The notes beneath the pieces are model-generated. The model saw nothing but the letters and a program-made list of their open reading frames with translations, searched no databases and was not told the DNA's origin. DNA of 64,000 nucleotides from Methylotenera sp. GTDB taxonomy: Bacteria > Pseudomonadota > Gammaproteobacteria > Burkholderiales > Methylophilaceae. Numbering within the stretch: position 1 is the stretch's first letter; each line of letters opens with the position of its first letter. The translations under genes were made by a program, and so were the position numbers. Positions 1 through 8,679 of this stretch are shown in pieces. Location: contig NZ_JAUXOY010000014.1 of assembly GCF_030684185.1 (NCBI RefSeq), forward strand, positions 590,001-654,000, given 5' to 3'.

Positions 1-1146
1 GGCGGCAAATAGCGCAGTAATCATAAATATAAACACTTGCAACCTGGCCGAGCATAATGACAATGGAATTACCAGCATCGTTAGTAAGCGCATAGGACGA
101 GAACGCATGATGCGTGTGCCCATCAGTGCTGGTACGTTACAGCCAAAGCCCATGAGCATCATAACAAACCCGCGGCCATCTAAGCCCATTTTAGCCATCA
201 GCGCATCCATGAGAAAAGCTGCACGTGACAAATAACCACTATCTTCAACCATGGACATCACTAAGAAGAACAATACGATGATAGGCACAAATGCGGCTAC
301 TGTAGCTACACCATTATAAATTCCATCCAGCATCAGACCACTAAGCCATGCGGGGCTAGATGCAAAAATAGGTTCTAATAAGCCTGATCTGAGTACACTT
401 AAGGCCCAAGCCAAACCGTCCTGCAGTGGTTTTCCAACCGTGAAAATAAATTGAAATAACACAAACATCGCGGCAAAAAATATAGGTAAACCAAACCATT
501 TATGCAGCAAAACTCTATCGATTTTATCGGTGGTGTTGTCTGTGAAAGTGGTTGGCATTTGCACATGATGCTGAATCAAATCTTCCATCTCATGTTCAAT
601 TTGATTATCTTCCTGCAAAAATTGAGCAATCACTTGTGGATCAGTAGCTGGTTGATTTTGATTGATGATTTGTGTTGCTGCTTGTAATGCTTTTGGCAAG
701 CCATCGCCATATTTAGCGCTGATTTGCAGTACTGGCATTTCTAATTCTTTAGCTAAATTATCGGCATCAATGGTAATGCCCGATTGCCGCGCTTCATCGG
801 CCATATTCAAGGCAAGCACCGCAGGAATTTTCAACTTTTTAATTTGTAAGACTAAAGAAAGCTGGCGGTCAATTTGTGAGCTATTTAATAATACAATCAC
901 TAAATCGACAGCGTTGTTTGACAGGAAGTGCCGCACAACCTGCTCGTCTTCAGAAAACCCGTGAATATCATAAATACCGGGTAAGTCAATGAGTTCTGCA
1001 ATATGCCCGCCAATAAGAATCTTTGCACTCATTAAATCTACGGTAATGCCCGGCCAGTTACCTACCCTGGCTGATGCACCGCTGATGCGGTTGAATAATG
1101 TGGATTTGCCAGTATTTGGCATGCCTAATAATGCGATACGTTTCAT
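1..1146 (-). CDS. feoB: Ferrous iron transporter FeoB (C-terminus cut by window edge)
   Basis: Inner-membrane GTP-dependent Fe(II) importer. Translating the minus strand from the ATG at 1146 gives an N-terminal G domain with the P-loop GMPNTGKST (residues 8-16), the G2 threonine T35, G3 DLPG (54-57) and G4 NMAD (114-117). It is followed by a helical guanine-dissociation-inhibitor-like stretch and then hydrophobic segments containing the Gate-type run GYLSRAAFLMD and a GCNVPA motif. All are typical of FeoB. The frame is open to base 1 (382 codons), so roughly the last half of a normal FeoB of about 600-800 residues lies outside. It is downstream of feoA (62-nt gap), so the pair is probably one Fur-controlled operon. 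Whether a feoC follows cannot be seen. Confidence 0.95.
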   Translation of the reverse strand, partial: MKRIALLGMPNTGKSTLFNRISGASARVGNWPGITVDLMSAKILIGGHIAELIDLPGIYDIHGFSEDEQVVRHFLSNNAVDLVIVLLNSSQIDRQLSLVLQIKKLKIPAVLALNMADEARQSGITIDADNLAKELEMPVLQISAKYGDGLPKALQAATQIINQNQPATDPQVIAQFLQEDNQIEHEMEDLIQHHVQMPTTFTDNTTDKIDRVLLHKWFGLPIFFAAMFVLFQFIFTVGKPLQDGLAWALSVLRSGLLEPIFASSPAWLSGLMLDGIYNGVATVAAFVPIIVLFFLVMSMVEDSGYLSRAAFLMDALMAKMGLDGRGFVMMLMGFGCNVPALMGTRIMRSRPMRLLTMLVIPLSLCSARLQVFIFMITALFAA

Positions 1147-1208
1147 AAGCTGTTATTTTAGGCGCTAGTGGAGTGGGTTAGTATGGCTAAGTTTAACTTA
1201 ATCAGGAG

Positions 1209-1445
1209 TTAGTTGATTGGATGGGTGTTTATTCGAATATGCGCGGCCTCAGTGTCACGTAAAATCACATCAGTTGTGCCTAAACGCACCTGTAGCGGAC
1301 CATTAAAGTTGGCTCGGCGAATAATACTGAGCGGCTTACCTATTCGAAAACCAAGCGCGGACAGACGGTGAAATAAAAGCTCTTCAGCCTCAATTGCAGA
1401 AATTGTAGCTGGCTGACCTATTTTTAGTTGAGATAAAAGTTGCAT
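1209..1445 (-). CDS. feoA: FeoA, SH3-like accessory protein of ferrous iron transport
   Basis: Small cytoplasmic SH3-like protein of 78 residues, the usual FeoA length, thought to assist FeoB. The sequence shows the typical FeoA pattern: an N-terminal strand-helix unit, then LSALGFRIGKPLSII and a closing strand with VRLGTTDVILR, the conserved region in which FeoA proteins carry a GT/G-based turn. It lies directly upstream of feoB on the same strand. A near-perfect Fur box stands about 30 nt upstream of the start, so iron repression of the feoAB unit is likely. The start ATG at 1445 is the first in frame. Confidence 0.93.
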   Translation of the reverse strand: MQLLSQLKIGQPATISAIEAEELLFHRLSALGFRIGKPLSIIRRANFNGPLQVRLGTTDVILRDTEAAHIRINTHPIN

Positions 1446-1473
1446 GTAGTCACTTACAAATTAAATCATGAAT

Positions 1474-1492
1474 GATAATAATTCTTATTATC
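1474..1492 (-). promoter_or_regulatory. Fur box upstream of feoAB
   Basis: The 19-mer GATAATAATTCTTATTATC is an almost perfect palindrome and matches the classical Fur consensus at about 15 of 19 positions. It lies 29 nt upstream of the feoA start, where it could cover the promoter. Iron-responsive repression by Fur is inferred from the match and the gene content. Confidence 0.88.
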
Positions 1493-1548
1493 GCATAAAT
1501 TTAATATGATGTGCGTTCTTCAAGATGAAAATAGTGTTCAGTTATTAC

Positions 1549-1584
1549 AATAGAAAAAGGCGCATGGAAGCGCCTATTTCTATT
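1549..1584 (-). terminator. Intrinsic terminator after the parvulin gene
   Basis: Long hairpin with a GC core (GGCGC / GCGCC, 6-nt loop) extended by A/T arms AATAGAAA and TTTCTATT. It lies 20 nt downstream of the parvulin stop codon. On the minus strand the core is followed by a T-rich run, as expected for rho-independent termination. It could also stop plus-strand transcripts. Confidence 0.7.
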
Positions 1585-1603
1585 GCTAATTTATTTAAAG
1601 AGA

Positions 1604-2392
1604 TTATTTCGCAACATCTACTTTAGCTTTAGCACGTAACTCAGTCATCATTTTTTCTAGGTTACGCTGTTGAAGGTTTTTTTGTAAACCTTCTTTTACT
1701 TTATCGTAAGCAAGCGGCTGTGAAGCACGAGTATCGACAAGTTTAATCACATGCCAGCCAAACTGAGTTTGTATCGGTGCGCTTGTAATCCCGCCTTTTT
1801 TTAGGGTTGCAACCGCATCGCTGAATGGTTTTACCATGGTAGCAGGAGAAAACCAGCCTAAATCACCACCTTTTTCTTTAGAGCCAGGATCCAATGATTT
1901 TTCTTTAGCGATTTTTGCAAAATCGCCACCTTTACCAAGTTTAGCAATGATTTCTTGGGCTTCAGTTTCTGTTTTTACTAAAATATGACGGGCACTATAC
2001 TCTTTATCACCATATGCTTTTTTGTACTCTTCGTAAGCGGCTTTTGAATCAGCATCTGAAATAGGGTTTTTCTTCACGAAATCTTGTAAATAAGCAGAAG
2101 TTAATAATTCGCGGCGTGAAAGTTCTTCACGTGCAATATAATCTGGCTGTTTATCTAAACCAAGTTTTTGGGCTTCCTGGTACACAATTTCAGAGTCGAT
2201 CAGTTTATTAGTGATTGCACCTTTGACTTGATCGTCAACTTTTTGACCGCGCGCAGTAGCATCTTTAGCAATGTAGTCATATACAGATTGCTTGATTGGT
2301 TTGCCGTTGACTGTCGCTACGGTGTCGCCCGCGAAGGCAGACGGTGCTAATGACAGAATGGCTAAAGCGATTATGGTTTGGGTGAATTTCAT
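1604..2392 (-). CDS. Periplasmic PpiC-type peptidyl-prolyl cis-trans isomerase
   Basis: Parvulin-family prolyl isomerase and probable chaperone for exported proteins (SurA/PrsA/Cbf2-like). It has a cleavable signal peptide (residues 1-21, ending SAFA), a helical N-terminal SurA-N-like part with repeated charged helices, and a parvulin domain at about 131-222. The domain has the family hallmarks ARHILV, GGDLGWF, a VKPFSDAV-type segment and QFGWHVIKL. Length (262) fits the single-parvulin-domain beta/gammaproteobacterial proteins rather than two-domain SurA. It is followed by a terminator and sits downstream of bolA, yciI and yciB on the same strand, an order common in betaproteobacteria. No gene symbol is given because several paralogues share this architecture. 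Confidence 0.9.
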   Translation of the reverse strand: MKFTQTIIALAILSLAPSAFAGDTVATVNGKPIKQSVYDYIAKDATARGQKVDDQVKGAITNKLIDSEIVYQEAQKLGLDKQPDYIAREELSRRELLTSAYLQDFVKKNPISDADSKAAYEEYKKAYGDKEYSARHILVKTETEAQEIIAKLGKGGDFAKIAKEKSLDPGSKEKGGDLGWFSPATMVKPFSDAVATLKKGGITSAPIQTQFGWHVIKLVDTRASQPLAYDKVKEGLQKNLQQRNLEKMMTELRAKAKVDVAK

Positions 2393-2453
2393 GCAAAAAT
2401 CCTCATGGTTAAGAATGGGTGATTGATTAAAAAGTTTGTTTTATTTGGGTTGT

Positions 2454-2714
2454 TTAAAGTTCATCTGGCGCAAGAGCGTTAATGCTCAAAGCATGAATCT
2501 TAGTAGGAATAAGGTCGGCAAGTAATTGATAAATAATGCGATGTCGCATTATCGGTGATTTTTTAAAAAAATGCGAGCTTGTTATTTTGAGTTTGAAATG
2601 ACCACCGCCAGTATTACCTGAATGTCCGGCATGCATGGCGCTTTCGTCATTTATCTCAAGTGCTTGAGGTGCTAAAGTTTGCAATCTGCTGGTAATTTCT
2701 TCAACTAGGGTCAT
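2454..2714 (-). CDS. BolA-family protein
   Basis: Small class-II KH-like protein of the BolA/IbaG family (86 residues). These proteins usually partner monothiol glutaredoxins in Fe-S and iron homeostasis, and in E. coli BolA also acts as a transcription factor. The sequence contains the family core: a glycine-rich GGGHFKLKI strand (with the conserved histidine), then SPIMRHRIIYQLLADLI, the RHR helix that carries the second conserved histidine, and the terminal HALSINAL strand. It lies between yciI and the parvulin gene, all on the minus strand with short gaps, consistent with one transcript. BolA versus IbaG subtype is not resolved. Confidence 0.88.
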   Translation of the reverse strand: MTLVEEITSRLQTLAPQALEINDESAMHAGHSGNTGGGHFKLKITSSHFFKKSPIMRHRIIYQLLADLIPTKIHALSINALAPDEL

Positions 2715-2745
2715 GGGATGATGTATTAAGCAGGGAATAAAAATC

Positions 2746-3048
2746 TTAATTTGGTAGTGTTTTTCTAAAAGGTTTCACTGTAACGTGCTTATACACATTT
2801 AAGATGACAAATGGATCATTATTTGCCCATTCTTTTGCTTCAGCTAAGCTAGCGAATTCGGCCACTATTAAACTACCTGTAAATCCAGCAGGGCCAGGGT
2901 CTGTGCTGTCAATGGCAGGAAACGGACCTGCAAGTAGCAGGCGTCCGGCATCCTGCAAGTTTTGCAGACGCTTTAAATGTTCAGGTCTAGCAGCCAAACG
3001 CTTGTCTAAGCTATCAGGAGCATCCTCTGCCATGATCGCGTACCACAT
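2746..3048 (-). CDS. YciI-like protein
   Basis: Ferredoxin-like alpha+beta barrel protein of 100 residues, the usual YciI length. The family's conserved features are visible: an N-terminal [13 protein letters not shown] strand-turn, the [15 protein letters not shown] helix with the conserved histidine, the AGPFPA turn, and the closing region [12 protein letters not shown]. The biochemical role in E. coli is unknown; a related two-domain protein is a chlorohydroquinone dehydrochlorinase. The ATG overlaps the last base of the upstream yciB stop codon, indicating translational coupling. The yciB-yciI pairing is conserved widely in proteobacteria. Confidence 0.88.
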   Translation of the reverse strand: MWYAIMAEDAPDSLDKRLAARPEHLKRLQNLQDAGRLLLAGPFPAIDSTDPGPAGFTGSLIVAEFASLAEAKEWANNDPFVILNVYKHVTVKPFRKTLPN

Positions 3049-3602
3049 TACTCAGCATCCCCATTAGAATCTTCCTTAGGCAAGTATTTGCTAAGCAATA
3101 ATGTTTGCAGAATAATAAAAACAAACATGATGCCAGTAATGCCAAATAGTTTGAAGTTCACCCAAGTATTTTCTGAGTAATTAAAGGCCACGTAGAGATT
3201 TAAAAAACCAAGTGCTAAAAACAAGGCCGCCCAAGCTAGATTTAAGTTTGACCAAATGGTATCGGGTAAGCTAATTTGTTTTTCCATCATATTGCGGATA
3301 AGGTTTTTTTTGAAGATTAGCTGCGCGCCTACTAAGCTTAACGAAAACAGCCAATATAAAATGGTGGGTTTCCATAGAATAAATTTTGGATCATGAAGAA
3401 GCAAGGTGGCACCGCCAAATACGGTGATCAGGACGCCACTGATAATCAGCATTTTTTCAATTTTGCCATGACGAATCTTGCTGTAAATAATTTGTGCGAT
3501 GGTCGCAATAATGGCAACGGCAGTTGCAGTGTAAATATCGAAAAACTTGAATGCGATAAAAAACAAAATAACAGGAAATAAATCGAATAAAAACTTATTC
3601 AT
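3048..3602 (-). CDS. yciB: YciB / intracellular septation protein A family membrane protein
   Basis: Inner-membrane protein of 184 residues with about five hydrophobic segments. It starts with [19 protein letters not shown], the typical YciB beginning, and contains the [20 protein letters not shown] segment and [10 protein letters not shown], both well conserved in the septation protein A / IspZ family. Members interact with divisome and elongasome proteins and affect cell envelope integrity. The C-terminal tail is charged and probably cytoplasmic. It is the first gene of a minus-strand group yciB-yciI-bolA-parvulin and diverges from the PHP nuclease gene over about 180 nt of A/T-rich intergenic DNA. 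Confidence 0.92.
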   Translation of the reverse strand: MNKFLFDLFPVILFFIAFKFFDIYTATAVAIIATIAQIIYSKIRHGKIEKMLIISGVLITVFGGATLLLHDPKFILWKPTILYWLFSLSLVGAQLIFKKNLIRNMMEKQISLPDTIWSNLNLAWAALFLALGFLNLYVAFNYSENTWVNFKLFGITGIMFVFIILQTLLLSKYLPKEDSNGDAE

Positions 3603-3784
3603 GGCTTGGGACTAGTCGCTTTCAAAGAAGGGGTTGCTTAAAATAATTCACACATTAACAATGCTTTAGCATAAGTCGTTATTTTGCTATGATTGATGTT
3701 GTGCCACAAGGGTTAATTTTCAAGCAGTTTTTCAGTAATAACCACGTATTTTTGTGTTTTCTTAACTTTCAAGAAGCGTAATTC

Positions 3785-4630
3785 ATGTCATTAATCTTTG
3801 ATTTACATTCGCATTCTAATATTTCAGACGGTCTATTAAGCCCTGCTGAACTAGTTGAGCATGCCGCAATGCATAATGTTGATGTGTTGGCGTTGACAGA
3901 TCATGATGATACTGGCGGTTTAGAAGTTGCAGCAAGTGAGGCTAAGCGTTTGGGTTTGCAGTTTATTAATGGTGTTGAAATTTCTGTTACCTGGAAAAAA
4001 CGCACATTACATATTGTTGGATTAAAAATTGATCCTCAGCATCCACCATTAAAATTCGGTTTGGAATCTATCCGTGCAGGTCGTCATACAAGAGCAGCTG
4101 GAATGGCGGCTGGCTTAGAAAAGGTAGGCATTAAGGGTAGTTTAGAAGGCGCTTACCAGTATGCAACTGAAGGCATTATCGGTCGTATTCATTTTGCAAG
4201 GTTTTTAGTGGATAGCGGCATTTCAAAAGATACTAAATCTGTTTTTAAAAAATATTTGGTAAAAGGCAAGCCGGGTTATTTTGAACATCAGTGGGCAAGC
4301 TTGGAAGATGCGGTGAATTGGATTGTTGGTAGCGGTGGGGTGGCTGTGCTTGCACACCCAGGACGATATGATTTAGGCCGTATCAATATGTTATTGTTAT
4401 TAAACGAATTTAGAGCGTTAGGTGGTGCGGCTATAGAGGTGGTGACGGGCAGTCATACCGGCGCGCAATATGTGGAATATGCAAAATACGCCCAACTATT
4501 TGGCTTAAAGTCCTCGCAAGGTTCTGATTATCACGGTAAGGGTCTTAGTTTTATGGAAATGGGACGTTTGCCTATGCTGCCTAGTAATTGCGTGCCTGTT
4601 TGGCACGATTGGCCAGAGGCCTTACTGTAA
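3785..4630 (+). CDS. rnm: PHP-domain phosphoesterase, RNase AM (YciV/TrpH) type
   Basis: PHP-family metal-dependent phosphoesterase. E. coli RNase AM of this family degrades short oligonucleotides 5'-3' and matures the 5' ends of rRNA, and it also acts on 3',5'-nucleotide bisphosphates. The metal ligands are visible: D6-x-H8-x-H10 (FDLHSHSN), TDHDD at about residues 38-42, an IHFARF segment, AHPGRY near residue 193, and the terminal GSDYHG. Length (281) matches the family. It lies upstream of a YciO-type gene, the arrangement seen in E. coli yciV-yciO. The symbol rests on that context as well as on the motifs. Confidence 0.85.
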   Translation: MSLIFDLHSHSNISDGLLSPAELVEHAAMHNVDVLALTDHDDTGGLEVAASEAKRLGLQFINGVEISVTWKKRTLHIVGLKIDPQHPPLKFGLESIRAGRHTRAAGMAAGLEKVGIKGSLEGAYQYATEGIIGRIHFARFLVDSGISKDTKSVFKKYLVKGKPGYFEHQWASLEDAVNWIVGSGGVAVLAHPGRYDLGRINMLLLLNEFRALGGAAIEVVTGSHTGAQYVEYAKYAQLFGLKSSQGSDYHGKGLSFMEMGRLPMLPSNCVPVWHDWPEALL

Positions 4631-4664
4631 AACAATACGCTTTAAAGGTATAACGAATAAAAAT

Positions 4665-5291
4665 ATGTCCCAATTTTTTAATATTAATGTTGATAATCCG
4701 CAACATCGACTTATTGTGCAAACGGCAGACATTCTGCGAGGCGGTGGTGTAATAGCTTACCCAACCGATTCGGGCTATGCCTTAGGCTGCATGATAGGCC
4801 ATGGCGATGCTCAAGCTAGAATTCGTCAAATTCGCGGGGTGGATGATAAGCACTTGTTTACCCTAGTGTGCCGCAATCTAAGTGAGCTGGGCAATTACGC
4901 AATTGTGAGTAACAGTCAGTTTCGCCTGCTTAAAGCCAACACCCCCGGCCCTTATACCTTTATTTTGAATGCCACGCGCGAAGTGCCGCGCAAACTACAG
5001 CACCCAAAACGCAACACCGTAGGGCTTCGAGTGCCGCAGCATGCCATCGTGCAAGCTATACTGGAAGCGATAGATGCTCCTTTGTTAAGTATGACGCTGT
5101 ACTTTCCCGATGATGATTCATCACTCTGTGAGGCTTGGGAGATTCGCGAGAAGCTTGAACATAATGTTGATTTAGTGATTGACGCTGGGCATTGTGTAGC
5201 TGGGGCAACCTCCGTCATTAATTTAACTGATGATGCGCCTGTGCTAATACGTGAAGGTTTGGGTGATTTGGCTCCATTTGGGTTAAGCTAG
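4665..5291 (+). CDS. YciO / Sua5-YrdC family protein
   Basis: Cytoplasmic protein of 208 residues with the YrdC fold. It has the nucleotide-binding start GGVIAYPTDSGYALGC, the KHLFTLVCRNLSEL region, a PGPYTFIL turn, KRNTVGLRVP and the closing SVINLTDDAPVLIREGLG. It is the YciO type rather than TsaC: in TsaC the threonylcarbamoyl-AMP site usually includes a KR..KP signature, here replaced by IRGVDDKH. YciO has only weak or no threonylcarbamoyl-adenylate activity in published comparisons, so the role remains open. It lies 34 nt after the RNase AM gene and 30 nt before the M50 protease gene, on one strand. Confidence 0.82.
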   Translation: MSQFFNINVDNPQHRLIVQTADILRGGGVIAYPTDSGYALGCMIGHGDAQARIRQIRGVDDKHLFTLVCRNLSELGNYAIVSNSQFRLLKANTPGPYTFILNATREVPRKLQHPKRNTVGLRVPQHAIVQAILEAIDAPLLSMTLYFPDDDSSLCEAWEIREKLEHNVDLVIDAGHCVAGATSVINLTDDAPVLIREGLGDLAPFGLS

Positions 5292-5321
5292 TACTAATTT
5301 ATTTACTAAAAAGAGTAATCA

Positions 5322-5957
5322 ATGGAATTGTCACTCATACAAAAGATTGTTATTTATGCGCCACCTATTATATTTGCCATTACAGTACATGAAGCGGCGC
5401 ATGGTTATGCGGCAAAATACTTTGGTGATATGACTGCCTTTAATGCCGGACGAATTACTTTAAATCCCATTAAGCACATCGACCCATTCGGAACTATTCT
5501 GTTGCCAGCAATAACGATATTGCTAGGCGGTATTTTGTTTGGCTGGGCAAAGCCTGTACCTGTAGATTTTAGCCGCTTACGCAACCCTAAAAAGGATATG
5601 TTATGGGTCGCGGCGGCTGGGCCAGCTTCAAATTTTGTGATGGCCATTTTTTGGGCATTAGTCATTAAATTTTCTGCAGGGGCGCCAGAAGCTATCGCAT
5701 ACCCATTAGCAATGATGGCTAAAGCAGGTATTGCTATCAACATTGTATTGATGGTGTTGAATTTATTGCCCTTGCCTCCATTAGACGGCGGACGTATCGC
5801 GGTTAGTTTGCTGCCTATGAATTTGGCACGGCCATTTGCACAAATAGAGCGTTTTGGATTCATCATTCTGATTGCGCTCTTGTTTACTGGCGTATTAAGC
5901 AGAATTTTAACTCCACTTATCAATGTAGTAGATGGCTTAATAAAAAGCTTAATTTAA
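5322..5957 (+). CDS. M50-family site-2-type intramembrane metalloprotease
   Basis: Polytopic zinc protease of 211 residues related to the short site-2 proteases without a PDZ domain. The zinc motif HEAAH is at residues 23-27 inside the first hydrophobic helix. The third ligand lies in the NLLPLPPLDGGRI segment near residue 150, which matches the N/LDG motif of the family. About five to six membrane segments are predicted by eye. Substrate is unknown; such proteins cut regulatory membrane proteins within the bilayer. It lies directly upstream of trpS, a pairing that recurs in betaproteobacteria. A short AAGCTTA / TAAGCTT dyad spans its stop codon. Confidence 0.87.
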   Translation: MELSLIQKIVIYAPPIIFAITVHEAAHGYAAKYFGDMTAFNAGRITLNPIKHIDPFGTILLPAITILLGGILFGWAKPVPVDFSRLRNPKKDMLWVAAAGPASNFVMAIFWALVIKFSAGAPEAIAYPLAMMAKAGIAINIVLMVLNLLPLPPLDGGRIAVSLLPMNLARPFAQIERFGFIILIALLFTGVLSRILTPLINVVDGLIKSLI

Positions 5958-6006
5958 TAAGCTTGTTTGTATAATAGCAACATAATAAATTTAAGGTTTT
6001 TAGCAG

Positions 6007-7209
6007 ATGGCAATCGAACGCGTTTTATCAGGCATGCGCCCTACAGGCAATTTGCATCTAGGGCATTACAACGGTGTACTTAAAAACTGGATTAAGTTAC
6101 AGCACGAGCATGAATGCTTATTTTTTGTAGCAGATTGGCATGCGCTCACTACGCATTACGATACGCCAGAAATCATTGAAGAAAGTGTGTGGGAGATGGT
6201 TATCGACTGGCTGGCAGCTGGCGTTGATCCTGCCAATGCGACGATTTTTATACAATCGCGAGTGCCTGAACATGCCGAACTATTTACGCTATTGAGCATG
6301 ATTACGCCACTGAGCTGGCTAGAACGTGTGCCAACCTATAAAGACCAGCAGGAAAAATTATCTAGCAAAGATTTATCTACTTACGGCTTCTTGGGCTACC
6401 CACTGTTGCAAAGCGCGGATATTCTCATTTACAAAGCTACACAAGTGCCAGTGGGCGAAGACCAAATTCCGCATATAGAGTTCACCCGTGAAATTGCGCG
6501 TAGATTTAACCATATCTATGGCAAAGAAAAAGGTTTTGAAGAAAAAGCCGAAGCTGCTATTAAAAAGCTAGGCAGCAAGCGTGGTGCTTTGTACGAAGAA
6601 ATGCGCAATGCCTATCAGCAAAGCGGTGATGAAGAAGCGCTTGATTCAGCCCGTTCCCTGATTGAAGAGCAACAAGGCATGAGCATGGGTGATAAAGAGC
6701 GTTTGTTAGGTTATCTGGAAGGTGGCGGCAAAATGATTTTGCTTGAACCGGAATACAAACTCACGCCAGCCTCAAAAATGCCGGGGTTGGATGGTCATAA
6801 AATGTCCAAGTCGTACAACAACACTATTTCGTTGCGTGAAAATCCAGATGCAATTGCAAAAAAAATCAAAACTATGCCGACTGACCCGGCGCGCGTGCGT
6901 CGCACAGATCCGGGCAACCCTGCAAAATGCCCAGTATGGCAATTGCATGAAATCTATTCAAGCCAGGCTACGCAGGAGTGGGTGCAGCAGGGCTGTAAAA
7001 ATGCTTCAATCGGTTGTATCGAGTGTAAAGGCCCTGTAATTGAGGGCGTGTTAGCTGAACTAAAACCAATACAAGAGCGCGCGGCGCAATATGCTGAAGA
7101 TCCTACGCTAGTTAAAAATATCGTCGCTGAAGGTTGTGAAAAAGCCCGTAAACTCGCCCGTGAAACCATGCGCGATGTTCGTGATGCGATGGGTTTAAAT
7201 TATAGTTAA
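6007..7209 (+). CDS. trpS: Tryptophanyl-tRNA synthetase (long betaproteobacterial form)
   Basis: Class I aminoacyl-tRNA synthetase charging tRNA-Trp. It shows SGMRPTGNLHLGHYNG with the HIGH-type motif HLGH at residues 17-20, the PVGEDQIPHIEFTREIARRFN signature region, and KMSKS at 265-269. At 400 residues it is longer than the E. coli type (334). The extra length is a charged block of roughly 75 residues at about 175-250 between the tRNA/Trp-binding helix and the KMSKS loop. A closing block with four cysteines near residues 330-345 (CKNASIGCIEC) is also present. Such long forms are usual in betaproteobacteria. It starts 49 nt after the M50 gene, with a TATAAT-like hexamer at 5970-5975. Confidence 0.95.
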   Translation: MAIERVLSGMRPTGNLHLGHYNGVLKNWIKLQHEHECLFFVADWHALTTHYDTPEIIEESVWEMVIDWLAAGVDPANATIFIQSRVPEHAELFTLLSMITPLSWLERVPTYKDQQEKLSSKDLSTYGFLGYPLLQSADILIYKATQVPVGEDQIPHIEFTREIARRFNHIYGKEKGFEEKAEAAIKKLGSKRGALYEEMRNAYQQSGDEEALDSARSLIEEQQGMSMGDKERLLGYLEGGGKMILLEPEYKLTPASKMPGLDGHKMSKSYNNTISLRENPDAIAKKIKTMPTDPARVRRTDPGNPAKCPVWQLHEIYSSQATQEWVQQGCKNASIGCIECKGPVIEGVLAELKPIQERAAQYAEDPTLVKNIVAEGCEKARKLARETMRDVRDAMGLNYS

Positions 7210-7221
7210 ATCTTAAATATT

Positions 7222-8004
7222 TTGATTGAAACTCCTCTCAGTGCAAAAATCAAAGGGGAAGCTTTTACTCAGCTTCCACAAGATCTTTATATTCCGCCTG
7301 ATGCGCTGGAGGTTTATTTAGAGGCATTTGAAGGCCCGCTAGATTTACTGTTGTACTTAATCCGAAAACACAATCTCGATATTTTAGATATTCCGATGGC
7401 GGATTTAACGCGCCAATATATGGAATATGTAGAAAAAATGCATGCGATTAAGCTTGAATTGGCAGGTGACTATTTGCTAATGTCGGCCATGCTGATAGAG
7501 ATTAAATCCCGCATGTTGCTTCCAAAGCCTGCTGAAATTGAATCTGAGGATGATCCTAGGGCTGCATTGGTGCGCCGTTTAATGGAGTATGAAGCCATTA
7601 AACTTGCCGCACAACGCATTGATGAAATGCCTAAAGTGGGCGGGGATATTGCCGTTGCCAGCGCTTATTATCAGCATATTAGCGACATTAAGCCGCCTGA
7701 AGTCAGCTTGGATGACTTAACAGAAGCGTGGCGTAATGTGCTTAAGCGAGCCAGTCAATATAAACACCACAAAATAGGCAAGGCTGAGCTTTCCGTGCGT
7801 GAGCATATGAGCATCATATTACGTCGATTAAAAACTGATCATATATTAGAGTTTTCACAATTGTTTGATGTGGTGCAAGACGGTATTCCAAAATTAGTAG
7901 TATGCTTTTTAGCGGTTTTAGAGTTGGCGCGTGAAGGCTTGCTACGCATGACACAACAAGCGCCTTTTTCACCTATCTATGTGCAGTTGAATTCTCGCGA
8001 ATGA
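7222..8004 (+). CDS. scpA: Segregation and condensation protein A (kleisin)
   Basis: Kleisin subunit that bridges SMC heads and binds ScpB in bacterial condensin. It contains the conserved N-terminal signature EAFEGPLDLLLYLIRKHNLDILDIPMADLTRQYMEY, read here as residues 32-66, then a LLMSAMLIEIKSRMLLP helix and the winged-helix C-terminus (SFLELARE-like segment LAVLELAREGLLRMTQQ). Length (260) fits. The first usable start is TTG at 7222; the next in-frame ATG falls inside the conserved domain, so the TTG is preferred. It follows trpS by 12 nt and precedes scpB by 10 nt, so these genes are probably co-transcribed. Confidence 0.92.
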   Translation: MIETPLSAKIKGEAFTQLPQDLYIPPDALEVYLEAFEGPLDLLLYLIRKHNLDILDIPMADLTRQYMEYVEKMHAIKLELAGDYLLMSAMLIEIKSRMLLPKPAEIESEDDPRAALVRRLMEYEAIKLAAQRIDEMPKVGGDIAVASAYYQHISDIKPPEVSLDDLTEAWRNVLKRASQYKHHKIGKAELSVREHMSIILRRLKTDHILEFSQLFDVVQDGIPKLVVCFLAVLELAREGLLRMTQQAPFSPIYVQLNSRE

Positions 8005-8014
8005 TGTTTAATGA

Positions 8015-8569
8015 ATGATGAAAGAACCTGAAAACACCACGCAAATGAAACAAGTGCTAGAGGTTGCATTGCTGACATCTTCACAGCCACTTAGCTTAGA
8101 TGATATGCAAAAATTATTTTCTGACCGTATGGAACGCACCACTTTGCGTATGTTGCTGGATGAGCTTAAGCAGGACTGGGACGCCCGCACTATGGAGTTA
8201 GTGCAAGTAGCAACGGGCTATCGTTTTCAGGCTCGACCTGAATATACAACCTTTTTAGCCCGGTTGAATCCTGAAAAGCAGCCAAAATATTCACGTGCGG
8301 TGATGGAAACATTAGCGATTATTGCGTATAGGCAACCCGTGACGCGGGGCGACATTGAGGAGATTCGCGGTGTTGCAGTCAACCCGAACGTGATGCGACA
8401 GTTGCAAGAGCGTGATTGGGTTGACGTCGTTGGGCAGCGGGAGGTGCCCGGCCGGCCTTCATTATATGCGACCACCAAACACTTTTTAGATGACCTTAAT
8501 TTGAAGTCACTCGCAGAGTTACCTGCAATGGAAGACTTTGTGAAATCTGAGGTTCAGCTGGATTTATAG
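8015..8569 (+). CDS. scpB: Segregation and condensation protein B
   Basis: Winged-helix dimer that binds the kleisin ScpA in SMC-ScpAB. The sequence carries both winged helices: LEVALLTSSQPLSLDDMQKLF near the N-terminus and the highly conserved second one, AVMETLAIIAYRQPVTRGDIEEIRGV (residues about 95-120), followed by PGRPSLYATTKHFLDDLNLKSLAELP. Length (184) is normal. It directly follows scpA. Two adjacent ATGs (8015 and 8018) are possible starts. Confidence 0.94.
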   Translation: MMKEPENTTQMKQVLEVALLTSSQPLSLDDMQKLFSDRMERTTLRMLLDELKQDWDARTMELVQVATGYRFQARPEYTTFLARLNPEKQPKYSRAVMETLAIIAYRQPVTRGDIEEIRGVAVNPNVMRQLQERDWVDVVGQREVPGRPSLYATTKHFLDDLNLKSLAELPAMEDFVKSEVQLDL

Positions 8570-8679
8570 CAGATTCTGAGTTGCCTTGGAATGTCAGAGA
8601 AGCAAGAAACATTTTTATTCTGCTGAGATTAGCTGTAACTGCGGTAAAATGCGCTATTACAATCAATTAGTTATCAATC

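Noticed and set aside
5405-5923. 172-codon frame antisense to the M50 protease gene
   Set aside because: It is a shadow of the real gene: the plus strand has HEAAH and the other M50 motifs, and the antisense product has no known pattern.
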